Positions 35,217 through 44,600 of a stretch of 64,000 nt of DNA are shown here, one piece after another. The notes under the pieces are model-generated. The model searched no databases, was not told where the DNA came from, and worked only from the letters and a program-made list of their open reading frames with translations. The position numbers and the translations under genes were made by a program. Where the stretch lies: NCBI RefSeq assembly GCF_026241855.1, contig NZ_JAPJDC010000001.1:1364001-1428000 (forward strand). The letters are read 5' to 3'. Numbering within the stretch: the stretch's first letter is position 1; every line of letters starts with the position of its first letter. This DNA comes from Curtobacterium flaccumfaciens pv. betae. Lineage in GTDB: Bacteria > Actinomycetota > Actinomycetes > Actinomycetales > Microbacteriaceae.

Positions 35217-35260
35217 CGGACGGGAGGCGCGGTGCGGACCCGCACCGCGCCTCCCGTCCG
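35217..35260 (-). terminator. perfect 21-bp GC hairpin after LAYTG gene 2
   Basis: Arms of 21 bp (CGGACGGGAGGCGCGGTGCG start) with a 2-base loop, immediately beyond the stop of the second LAYTG gene. Very stable; the CGGACGGGAGG core recurs near 37272 and 56603. Confidence 0.8.
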
Positions 35261-35274
35261 CATCGGATCGCGTG

Positions 35275-37134
35275 TCAGGCGCGTCGACGGCGCAGACGGT
35301 GCACCAGCAGGCCACCGCCGGCGGCGAGCAGGCCGAGCGCCCACGCCAGGGGACCGGACTCGTCGGCACCGGTGTAGGCGAGCGTGCCGGACGCCGTACG
35401 GGTCGTCGAGGACCCGGCGGCGTCGGCGTGCGCTCGGACATCGACCCGGAACGAGGTCGTGACCCCTCCGTTGGACACGGTCAGCGTGTGGATCGACGCG
35501 TGCGGGAAGTCGACCTGGTTGGACTCCGCCTCGGCGACCCAGGTGATCCGGTCAGTGGACACGTCGCTCTTCACGACGGGGTGCGGGCTGCCCGGGGTCG
35601 TCGTGCGGTTGCCGTTGGCGTCGACGGCGACGGCCTTCACGAACAGCGGGATGCCCTGGTCCGCCGGCACGCTGTCGACCGACTTCGTCTGCACCGAACC
35701 CGCAGCGTCGATCGTGTACTCGGTGACCGATCCGTCGGGTGCGACCTCCCACTCCGGGCCCTCAGCGCCGTGGTAGACCGACGCCAGGACTCCGACCGGG
35801 GCGCCGGGCTCGACCGTCAGGGTGACGTGCGCCGTCGCGGTCTCGGAACCACTGCGTGCGATCACCTCGAAGTCGTACTGCGTCGCGGGGCGCGGCGTGC
35901 CGGACAGGACGCCCGTGGCGGGGTCGATCGAGAACTCGGAGCGGAAGAAGTCCCCGTCACCGATGACGTCGCCGCCGTCGGAGCCGGCGAGCGAGTACTC
36001 GACCGGGCCGGTCGCGCCCTGCACCGAGAAGCGGTGGCTGAACGGCGTGCCCGACGTCGCCGTCAGGTCGAGCGGGGCATCGGAGGAGGACTGCTCCGTG
36101 AACGTGAGCGGGGTGTCGGCGACGTCGACCGGGATCGACAGCGAGAGCCCCTCGGAGCGCAGGGTGAGCTGTCGCGGACCGGTGCCGTCGAAGGTCGCCT
36201 TCCAGGTGTTGGATTCGTCGTCGTAGCGAAGGACATCGTCGGGGTCGTCACTGGTCAGGGTCGACTCTGACGGCATCTCCGTGCCGTTGAGCGGGGTCCC
36301 GATCCGGTCGGTGACGACGGCGCTGACCCAGAGCGACCCACCGCGTCCGACCGGCACCGCGTCGATCAGACCGCCGCCGCCGATCGGGGCGATGCCGCCG
36401 TCCGGGCCGCCCGCGACGGACCAGGAGGGATTGCGCCCCTCGGCGTTCGAGTACACCTGGGCGCCGATGTGCGCGGCCGCGCCCGGCTGGATCTCGACCC
36501 GGACGTACTGGGTCGCGCTCTGGTACTGGTCGGTGGCGGCGACGTCGATGTCGAACGAGTCCGCCGGGTTGGTGAGGGTTCCGCTGAGGACGCCCGTCTT
36601 CTCGTCCCAGTGCAGACCGGGCGGCGTGGTGTGCGGGTTGAACAGGTACTCGAGTGGGCGGTCGCCGCCGTTCGCGACGAACGTGTGCGAGAACGGTTCG
36701 CCGGCCGTCGCGTGCAGGACGATCCGGTCCTCGGGGCTCGACGACTCGGACCAGGTGACCGGAACCGAGGCCGCCGTGGTCGACTCCGTTCCGGCCGGTG
36801 CCGCGGGAGCCGGTGTCGGCGTGGGCGTGTGCGTGGGGATCGGGTCGACCGGCCCTGCGGGATCCGGGCTCGGCGTCGGAGACGGGTCCGCTGCCGGCGT
36901 GCCGGGGACGGCGGCCCCGTCCGGAGCGTCGGGAGCGGGGGAGGCGACCGGCGCTGCCGGGTCGGTCGTGCCCCCTGGCTGTGCCGTCGGTGTCACCTCG
37001 GTGGTGCTGGACGTGGCGGTGTCGGCGACGGCGGCGGTGGCGCCGATGCCGAACGCGGACGACGCGGCGACGATCGCGACGGCTGCGCCGACCGCGGCGC
37101 TGCGTCGGAACGTGGATGTGCAGGACTGCTTCAC
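35275..37134 (-). CDS. LAYTG-anchored secreted surface protein 2
   Basis: 619 residues. Signal peptide FRRSAAVGAAVAIVAASSAFG almost matches that of protein 4, then a Pro/Thr/Ala linker, at least two He_PIG-type domains (GLHWDEKTGVLSGTL, FSIDPATGVLSGTP), the FPHASIHTLTVS domain, then LAYTG, a span and a basic tail. Exported and wall-anchored by sortase E. GTG start with ribosome site GAGGGGGATCCCC. Close paralogue of protein 4 by leader, signal peptide and domain order. Confidence 0.85.
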   Translation of the reverse strand: MKQSCTSTFRRSAAVGAAVAIVAASSAFGIGATAAVADTATSSTTEVTPTAQPGGTTDPAAPVASPAPDAPDGAAVPGTPAADPSPTPSPDPAGPVDPIPTHTPTPTPAPAAPAGTESTTAASVPVTWSESSSPEDRIVLHATAGEPFSHTFVANGGDRPLEYLFNPHTTPPGLHWDEKTGVLSGTLTNPADSFDIDVAATDQYQSATQYVRVEIQPGAAAHIGAQVYSNAEGRNPSWSVAGGPDGGIAPIGGGGLIDAVPVGRGGSLWVSAVVTDRIGTPLNGTEMPSESTLTSDDPDDVLRYDDESNTWKATFDGTGPRQLTLRSEGLSLSIPVDVADTPLTFTEQSSSDAPLDLTATSGTPFSHRFSVQGATGPVEYSLAGSDGGDVIGDGDFFRSEFSIDPATGVLSGTPRPATQYDFEVIARSGSETATAHVTLTVEPGAPVGVLASVYHGAEGPEWEVAPDGSVTEYTIDAAGSVQTKSVDSVPADQGIPLFVKAVAVDANGNRTTTPGSPHPVVKSDVSTDRITWVAEAESNQVDFPHASIHTLTVSNGGVTTSFRVDVRAHADAAGSSTTRTASGTLAYTGADESGPLAWALGLLAAGGGLLVHRLRRRRA

Positions 37135-37196
37135 GGGGATCCCCCTCGGATACCAGGTCGGGACGCCGGATCAGCGTCCTCTACTCAGGGAATGTC
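37135..37196 (-). promoter_or_regulatory. leader of LAYTG gene 2 with an inverted repeat
   Basis: Contains GGACGCCGGATCAGCGTCC (37161-37179), inverted repeat arms GGACGC/GCGTCC, the ribosome site GAGGGGG set in GGGGATCCCC, and a CTCAGGGAATGTC block. It is nearly the same as 40510-40570 ahead of LAYTG gene 4, so the two genes probably share regulation. Confidence 0.6.
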
Positions 37197-37268
37197 CCGT
37201 GGGGAGCAGACCTGACGATCCTTCGGTCACGGATTGGTCACGACCTGCGCCGGGACCGGCGCGACCGC

Positions 37269-37318
37269 GAACGGACGGGAGGCCCGGTGCCAGCTGGCAC
37301 CGGGCCTCCCGTCCGTTC
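37269..37318 (-). terminator. 50-bp perfect palindrome after LAYTG gene 3
   Basis: Each half is 25 bp with no loop, starting GAACGGACGGGAGGCCCGG. It follows the stop of gene 3 and precedes the leader of gene 2, so it probably ends transcription of gene 3. Confidence 0.8.
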
Positions 37319-37330
37319 GTCGGTCGCGTC

Positions 37331-38668
37331 TCAGGCGCGACGACGACGCAGGCGGAGGACCAGCAGGCCGCCGGCGGCGAGCAGGCCCAGGGCCCACGCC
37401 AACGGCGTGGTCTCGTCGGCGCCGGTGTAGGCGAGCGTGCCGCCGGTGCCGCTCGTCGTGGTCGCGACCGCGGCGGTGGCGACGGGACGGACGGCGACGA
37501 CGAACGTGGTCGAGGCGCCACCCTGGGCGACGGTGAGACGGTGGTCCGAGGCGTGCGGGAACGTCACCTTCGAGGCGTCGCCCCGGGGATCGGTGACGAC
37601 CTTGTCCGACGCCACCGAGCTCGTCACCGTCGTGCCGAACCCGGTGCTCACGGAAGCCGGCGCGGTCGGGTTGCCGAACCGGTCGACGGCGAGGCCGGAC
37701 ACCACCAGCGAACCGCCCTGCTGGACGGGCACCGACGCGACGGTGCCGAGGGGCTCGCCCCCGCCGGAGAACGCGCTGATGACGCCACCGGGTGCGACTG
37801 ACCAGACCGTCGCTCCGGGTGTGCCGGTGTCGACGATCGCGCGGACCCCGATGGGTGCGGCCGGCAGGACGGTCAGGCGCACGTACTCCGTGGCGGTCGC
37901 GGTGCCACGGAGGGCGACGACCTCGAAGTCGTACGTGCCAGCGGTGGTCACCGTGCTGGTGAGCACCCCGGTCTCGACGTTGACGGTCAGGTCGGAGGAG
38001 GGTGCGTCCTGGATCGCGTACGCCAGCGACCCCCTGCCGCCCGTGGTGCGGAACGTGTGCGTGAAGGTCGCGCCGGCGGTGGCGGTGAGGGCGAGCGGCT
38101 TCGCCTTCGTCGACGGCTCGGTGAAGACGACCGGCGACGGCGCGACGGTCAGGCGGACGTACTCGGTCACCTGTGTCGAGCCGCTGAGGGCCACGACCTC
38201 GAAGTCGAACGTGCCGGCGGACGTCGGCGTGCCGCTCAGCACGCCGGTCTCGACGTTCACCGTGTAGTCCGCCGACGGGGCGTCCTGGATGGCGTACGCG
38301 ACGGTGCCGTTGCCGCCCGTGGTGGTGAACGTGTGGCTGAACGGCGTGCCGACCGTCGCGGTGAGGGCGATCGGGGCCGCCTGGGTCGACGGCTCGGTGA
38401 ACGCGAGGTCGCTGCCGTCACCCGGTGCTGCCGCCGGGGTGGCGCTGTCCGTGGCCTTCGCGGCGGGGCCGGCGCCGGGCGTCAGGCCGGCGCTCGGCGT
38501 CTTGGCGGCCGTGGAGGTCGCCGCGGTGCTCGTCGGTGTCGTCGTCCCCGTCGGCGTCGCCGCCGTCGCGGGCGCGCCGACGCCGACGACCGCGCCGATG
38601 GCGGTCGCCGCGACGACGATGCCGATCGTCGCCGCGCGACGGACGGGCGGCTTGGTGGACTGGTGCAT
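37331..38668 (-). CDS. LAYTG-anchored secreted surface protein 3
   Basis: 445 residues, the shortest paralogue. Signal peptide about 1-36, a short Thr/Ala linker, two tandem near-identical He_PIG-type domains (each with AYAIQDAPS and NVETGVL), the VTFPHASDHRLTVA domain, LAYTG, a span and RLRRRRA. The repeated domains show recent internal duplication. ATG 38668 with ribosome site GAGGGGGAACC. Sortase E-anchored surface protein. Confidence 0.85.
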   Translation of the reverse strand: MHQSTKPPVRRAATIGIVVAATAIGAVVGVGAPATAATPTGTTTPTSTAATSTAAKTPSAGLTPGAGPAAKATDSATPAAAPGDGSDLAFTEPSTQAAPIALTATVGTPFSHTFTTTGGNGTVAYAIQDAPSADYTVNVETGVLSGTPTSAGTFDFEVVALSGSTQVTEYVRLTVAPSPVVFTEPSTKAKPLALTATAGATFTHTFRTTGGRGSLAYAIQDAPSSDLTVNVETGVLTSTVTTAGTYDFEVVALRGTATATEYVRLTVLPAAPIGVRAIVDTGTPGATVWSVAPGGVISAFSGGGEPLGTVASVPVQQGGSLVVSGLAVDRFGNPTAPASVSTGFGTTVTSSVASDKVVTDPRGDASKVTFPHASDHRLTVAQGGASTTFVVAVRPVATAAVATTTSGTGGTLAYTGADETTPLAWALGLLAAGGLLVLRLRRRRA

Positions 38669-38826
38669 GGTTCCCCCTCGGGAGTCTGGTGGTGGGCAAG
38701 CGGTGCCCGCGCGCTCCTCTGTGCTGACGTTACGGTTCGCGGACCCGTTCCGACCCCTACCGGAGATCACGGTTTCATCTCGGTACTACCGGCTCTCATC
38801 TGGGGTTTTTCACAGAATCGCGCAAA

Positions 38827-38874
38827 GACGGACCAGAGGCGCGGGGCGGTCCTGCCCCGCGCCTCCGGTCCGTC
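38827..38874 (-). terminator. GC hairpin after LAYTG gene 4
   Basis: 21-bp stem with one mismatch (GACGGACCAGAGGCGCGGGG start), 6-base loop, just past the stop of gene 4. Same core family as 35217-35260. Confidence 0.75.
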
Positions 38875-38895
38875 AGACGGTCGCTGTGACGTGCC

Positions 38896-40509
38896 TCAGC
38901 CGAGTCGGCGACGCAGGCGCCACACCAGCAGGCCGGCGCCCGATGCCAGGAGACCGAGGGCCCACGCGAGCGGGCCGGACTCGTCGGCACCGGTGTACGC
39001 GAGGGTGCCCGACGCGGTCGGCGTGCGGGTGGTCGTGACCGTGGTCGTCGCCGTCGGCTGCACCTCGAAGCGGATGGTGCTCGTCACGTCTCCGGACGCG
39101 ACGGTGATCGTGTGCGGCGAGGCGTGCTCGAAGGTCACCCACGTGGCCGCAGCCTCGGGGTCGTACTCGATGCGGTCACTGGCCACGTCGCTCGTGAAGG
39201 TGAGGTCGGTGTGGTCACCGACCGGCTGTCCGTCGGCGTCCACGGCCAGGGCGCGGATCTGCACCCGGTCACCCTGTCGGGCCGGGATCGCGTCGACCTG
39301 CTGCGGGTCGCGGTCCGCCGGGTAGTAGGTGATCACGTCGCCCTCGACGCCCCACCGGTCGCCGGACGTCCCGTCCGCGGGGAGCACCCCGATGGTGATG
39401 CCGGCGACGGCAGCGGGGGCCTCGGAGACGCGGACCGTGAACGAGGTCGAGACGCCGCCCTCGGACACCGTCAGCGTGCGGGTGCCCGGCTCCGAGAACG
39501 TCACCGTGTTCGCCGACCACTTCGGGTCCCAGACCACGCCGTCGGACGCGGTGGTGCTCGTGACGGTCGAGCGCGGGTACTCGTCGCCCGGGGTGGTGCG
39601 GTTGCCCAGCGCATCGACGGCCAGGCCCGCGAGGGTCATCGAGGAGCCGACGGTGGCGGGGACCTCCGACACCACGGTCTCACCGGTGCCACCCGGCGCG
39701 TACTCCCGGATCGTCCCGTCGGCGTCGACCTGCCAACTGACGTCGGAGTCCGAGCTGTCGACGCCGAACGTGACACCCACCGGGGCGCCGGGTTCGATGT
39801 CGACCTGGACGTACTGCACGGCGCTCCGGTGCAGGTCGGTCGCGGTGACCGCGAACAGTGCGGGCCCGTCGAAGGTGCTCTTCGGGGTGGCGCTCAGGAC
39901 GCCGGTCTGCTCGTTCCAGGACCAGCCGTTGACGTCGTTGTTCGGGTAGAAGTTCAGCGGGTTGAACAGGTACTCCAGCGGGCCGTCACCGCCCTGGGCG
40001 GTGAAGGTGTGCGAGAACGGCTGACCGGCGGTCGCGGTGAGGACGATCGGCGCGTCCTCGGTCGACGGTTCCGCCCAGGTGACGGGCGTCGATGCCTCGG
40101 GGGCGGGCTGTTCGGCGGCGGCGGGGGTCGTCGGCGCGGTGCTCGCGGCGGGCGGCGTGGTCGCGGCCGGGGTGGTGTCCGGCGTCGCCGTCTCGTCGGC
40201 CGGTGCCGGTGCCGGTGCCGGCGCCGGTGCCGGGTCGGCGGTCTCGCCGTCCGGTGTGGCCTGCGCGGTGTCGGGAGCGGTGTCGGTGCCGGTGTCAGCC
40301 GCCGTGGTGTCGGCTGCGGCGGTCGCGGTGGTCGCGGTGGTCGCGTCCTGCGGAGCCGACGTCGCGGTGCTACTCGGTGCAGCCGTCTCGTCGGTCGCTG
40401 CGGAGGCGGCGCTCGCCCCGATGCCGAACGCCGATGAAGCGGTGACGATCGCGATCGCCGCTCCGATCGCCGCGCTGCGGCGGAAGGTGTACTTGCAGGA
40501 CTGGTTCAC
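38896..40509 (-). CDS. LAYTG-anchored secreted surface protein 4
   Basis: 537 residues. Signal peptide nearly identical to protein 2, a long Ala/Thr/Pro linker to about 140, a He_PIG-type domain (WNEQTGVLSATPKSTFD), further beta regions, the VTFEHASPHTITVA domain, LAYTG, span and basic tail. GTG start at 40509 with ribosome site GAGGGGGATCCC. Likely duplicate of protein 2. Sortase E substrate. Confidence 0.85.
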   Translation of the reverse strand: MNQSCKYTFRRSAAIGAAIAIVTASSAFGIGASAASAATDETAAPSSTATSAPQDATTATTATAAADTTAADTGTDTAPDTAQATPDGETADPAPAPAPAPAPADETATPDTTPAATTPPAASTAPTTPAAAEQPAPEASTPVTWAEPSTEDAPIVLTATAGQPFSHTFTAQGGDGPLEYLFNPLNFYPNNDVNGWSWNEQTGVLSATPKSTFDGPALFAVTATDLHRSAVQYVQVDIEPGAPVGVTFGVDSSDSDVSWQVDADGTIREYAPGGTGETVVSEVPATVGSSMTLAGLAVDALGNRTTPGDEYPRSTVTSTTASDGVVWDPKWSANTVTFSEPGTRTLTVSEGGVSTSFTVRVSEAPAAVAGITIGVLPADGTSGDRWGVEGDVITYYPADRDPQQVDAIPARQGDRVQIRALAVDADGQPVGDHTDLTFTSDVASDRIEYDPEAAATWVTFEHASPHTITVASGDVTSTIRFEVQPTATTTVTTTRTPTASGTLAYTGADESGPLAWALGLLASGAGLLVWRLRRRLG

Positions 40510-40570
40510 GGGATCCCCCTCGGATGCCTGGGTGGGACGCCGGATCAGCGTCCTCTCCTCAGGGAATGTC
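40510..40570 (-). promoter_or_regulatory. leader of LAYTG gene 4, copy of that of gene 2
   Basis: Matches 37135-37196 over the ribosome site, the GGACGCCGGATCAGCGTCC inverted repeat (40535-40553) and the CTCAGGGAATGTC block. Conservation over non-coding DNA suggests a functional site or recent duplication. Confidence 0.6.
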
Positions 40571-40675
40571 GCCCGCTGACCAGTCCTGACGATCGCTCGA
40601 TCACGGAACGATCACGATGGCACGGAGGTCCGCAGCCGTCGTGCCGGACCCGCGCCGCGCCTCCAGACCGCCCTG

Positions 40676-41577
40676 TCACGCTCCGACGACGGACGCGGCG
40701 CGTTCGAGCGCGGAGCGGAGTGCGCGCACGGCTGGCGACGATGCGCCAGCGGCGCGGACCACCGTGAAGATCGTCCGCCGCGGCCGCTCGGGCAGCTCGA
40801 GCAGCCGGCAGGTCGTCGTCCGACCGGTCCACATCAGGTCGGGCATCAGGCTGACGGCGTTGCCCGACTCGACCAGGCGGATCTGCGTCTGCAGGTCGGC
40901 GTCTCGTACCGGACGTCGGGCTCGAAACCCCAGCGCCGGCAGACCTGCTCGGCGAAGTGCCGCGACGCGGTCCCGCGGGGCTCCATCACCCAGGGCATGG
41001 TGCGGGCGTCCTCGAGTGACGACACCGGGCGCAGCGCCGTGTCGCGCGGGGGCAAGGCCAGCCGGACCGCGTCCGTCGTCAGGTCGGACCGGTCGAGCCC
41101 GGGCAGGTGCGGAGCGGCATGGGCTGGGTACTGCTCGGCGATGACCATGTCGAAGTCGCGAGCCCACGTCTCGTTCAGCGCGGTCTCCGGTTCGCGCTGC
41201 ACCATCTCGACCCGGACGTCGGGGTGTTCCGTGGCCATCTCGTGCAGGGCGCTCGGCATCAGGGCGAGGGCCGCCGACTGGAACACGGCGACCCGCACCC
41301 GGCCCTGCACGGACGACAGGGTCTCCTCCACCTGGGACTGCGCGTGCTCGAGGACGTCGAGCACCTGGCCCGCCGCGGCCACCAGCACCTCGGCCTGCGG
41401 GGTGAGCTGGAGTCGTCGACCGGCCTTGCGGAGGAGCTGCACGCCGGCCTCCCGCTCCAGGGCACTCAGCTGCTGCGAGACCGCCGACGGAGTGAAGTTC
41501 ACCGCCTCGGCGACGGCCGCGATCGTGCCGCGGATGGACAGCTCACGGAGGAGCACGAGACGGCGGACGTCGAGCAT
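40676..41577 (-). pseudogene. LysR family regulator next to putA, frame-shifted
   Basis: Frame from ATG 41577 gives a LysR winged helix (GTIAAVAEAVNFTPSAVSQQL) and most of the effector domain up to DVRYETP. Near 40900 the -1 frame carries on as DLQTQIRLVESGNAVSLMPDL, which is the family's expected continuation, to the stop at 40676. One lost G (expected GAGACGGCCGAC, found GAGACGCCGAC) would restore a ~300-residue protein. Either decay or sequencing error. Divergent from putA, so it is likely the proline-utilisation regulator. Confidence 0.75.
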
Positions 41578-41682
41578 GGTCCGACGCTAGCCGGGTCACG
41601 ACCGGAACGGTAGCGCAACTGAACGGTATCCATCAGGAACGCTCACTTCCGCTACCGCATCCCGGACCTCCACACTGAACCC

Positions 41683-44600
41683 ATGACGACGCTGCACGAG
41701 GACTCCGCCATCGACCACGACGCCCTGGCGGACCAGTCCGTCGCGCTCGTCCGACAGTGGCTCGCCGAGGCCGAGTCGTACCCGGTCGACGGCTCCGCGA
41801 AGCAGCTCGCCGGCGTGCTCGCCGACCCCGCCGGCCTCGACTTCGCCGTCGGGTTCGTCGACGGGGTCGTGCGACCGGAGGACCTCGCAGTCGCCGCCCG
41901 CAAGCTCCGCCAGATCGCCCCGGACGCCCCCGGGTTCCTGCCGGCCGCGCTCCGCGGACTCGTCCGGCTCGGCGGCGGCATGGCCCCGGTGCTGCCGAAC
42001 GTCGTCGTCCCCATCGCCCGTCGGGTCCTCCGCAACATGGTCGGCCACCTCATCGTCGACGCCACCGACTCCAAGCTCGGCCCGGCCATCGCCGGCATCA
42101 AGCGCGACGGCGTCCGCCTCAACGTCAACCTGCTCGGCGAGGCCGTGCTGGGCGAGCGCGAAGCCGCCCGCCGTCTCGAGGGCACGCACAAGCTCCTGGC
42201 CCGCGACGACGTCGACTACGTGTCCATCAAGGTGTCCTCGACGGTGCACCCGCACTCGCCGTGGGCGTTCGACCACGCGGTGGACGACATCGTCGAGCAG
42301 CTCCGACCGCTCTTCCAGCGCGCCGCAGCCGCCAGCCCGGCCAAGTTCATCAACCTCGACATGGAGGAGTACAAGGACCTCGACCTCACCATCGCGGTCT
42401 TCACGAAGCTCCTCGACGAGCCCGAGTTCCTCGGCCTCGAAGCCGGCATCGTGCTGCAGGCGTACCTGCCCGACGCGCTCGCCGCGATGCAGGAGCTGCA
42501 GGAGTGGTCCGCCGCCCGCCGCGCTCGTGGTGGCGCGGGCATCAAGGTCCGTCTGGTCAAGGGCGCGAACCTGCCGATGGAGCAGGTCGAGGCCTCGGTG
42601 CACGGCTGGCCGCTCGCCACCTGGCACACCAAGCAGGACTCGGACACCAACTACAAGCGTGTGCTCGACTGGGCGCTCACCCCATCGCGCGTCGAGAACG
42701 TCCGCGTCGGTGTCGCCGGGCACAACCTGTTCGACGTCGCGCACGCCTGGCTGCTCGCCGGCGAACGCGGCGTGCGGGACGGCATCGAGTTCGAGATGCT
42801 GCTCGGCATGGCGCAGGGGCAGGCGTCGGCCGTGAAGAACACCGTCGGTTCGCTGCTGCTCTACACGCCGGTCGTCCACCCGGGCGAGTTCGACGTCGCG
42901 ATCGCCTACCTGATCCGCCGTCTGGAGGAGGGCGCGTCGCAGGACAACTTCATGTCCGCGGTCTTCTCGCTGGTGTCCTCGCCGCCGCTGTTCGCCCGCG
43001 AAGAGGAGCGCTTCCGCGCGTCCCTCGTGCCGCTCGCGACGCCCGAGGGGCTCGCAGCACCGGCATCACACCGTGTTGCCGACCGCTACGCCGCCGTCGG
43101 CCGCCCCGGTCCCGGTCACTTCGAGAACACCCCGGACAGCGACCCCTCGGTCGGCGCCGTCCGCGCCTGGGGCGACGCCATCACCGCACGCGTCGCCTCG
43201 TCGACGCTCGGCGTCCGTGCCGTCCAGGAGGCCCGGGTCGACTCCGCCACGGCGCTCGACACCGCGCTCGGTCGCGCCAAGGCCGCGGGTGCGGTCTGGG
43301 GGACCTGGTCCGGTGGTGCACGTGGCGCCGTGCTGCACGCCGTCGGCGACGCACTCGAGGCGAACCGCGCCGCCCTCATCGAGGTCATGGCGTCCGAGAC
43401 CGGCAAGACCATCGACCAAGCCGACCCCGAGGTGTCCGAGGCGATCGACTTCGCGCACTTCTACGGCACCCTGGCGTCCTCGCTCGACGACGTCGACGGT
43501 GCGACCTTCACGCCCGCGGCGCTGACCCTGGTCGCGCCGCCGTGGAACTTCCCGGTCGCGATCCCCGCCGGATCGACCCTCGCTGCGCTGGCGGCCGGGT
43601 CTGCGGTCGTGCTGAAGCCCGCGCCGCCCGCCGAGCGCTCCGGGGCCGTGCTCGCCTCGATCATCGAGACCGCGCTCGACGCCCACGGGGCTCCGGCCGA
43701 CGTGCTCGCGTTCCTGCAGGTGTCGGAGAAGGACCTCGGGCAGCAGCTCATCGCGTCACCGATGGTCGACCAGGTCATCCTCACCGGTGCCTACGAGACG
43801 GCCGAGCTGTTCCGTTCGTTCCGCCCCGACCTGCCGCTGCTCGCCGAGACCTCGGGCAAGAACGCCGTGATCGTCACGCCGTCGTCCGACCTCGACCTCG
43901 CCGTGAAGGACGTCGTCGCGTCCGCGTTCGGGCACGCCGGCCAGAAGTGCTCGGCCGCGTCCCTCGTGGTCATGGTCGGCTCGGTCGCCAAGTCGAAGCG
44001 CTTCCGCAACCAGCTGCTCGACGCGGTGTCCTCGCTCACCGTGGGGTACCCGACCGACGCCGCTACCCAGATGGGCCCGGTCATCGAGCCGGCCTCAGGC
44101 AAGCTGCTCGACGGGCTGACGAAGCTCGGCGCGGGGGAGTCCTGGGCCGTCGAGCCGAAGCAGCTCGACGAGACCGGCAAGCTCTGGAGCCCGGGTGTCC
44201 GACAGGGCGTGCGCCGTGGTTCGGAGTTCCACCGCACCGAGTACTTCGGCCCGATCCTCGGCATGATGACCGCCGACTCCCTCGACGAGGCGATCGACAT
44301 CGTGAACGAGGTCGACTACGGCCTGACCTCGGGCCTGCACTCGCTCGACCCGGGTGAGATCGGCACGTGGCTGTCGCGGATCCAGGCAGGCAACCTCTAC
44401 GTCAACCGCGGCATCACGGGTGCCATCGTCCGGCGTCAGCCGTTCGGCGGGTGGAAGAAGTCGGCCGTGGGTGCCGGCACGAAGGCCGGTGGGCTGAACT
44501 ACCTGCTCGGGCTCGGGTCGTGGACGCCCGCACCGGCGGTCGCTGCGTCCGGTGTCGCCGTGTCGGGTCCGGTCTCGGCGTTCGTCCGGGCGGCCGAGGT

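Noticed and set aside
41757-44357. Large Arg/Ala-rich open frame inside putA
   Set aside because: Low-complexity shadow of high-GC codons; putA in the other frame has full PRODH and ALDH motifs.
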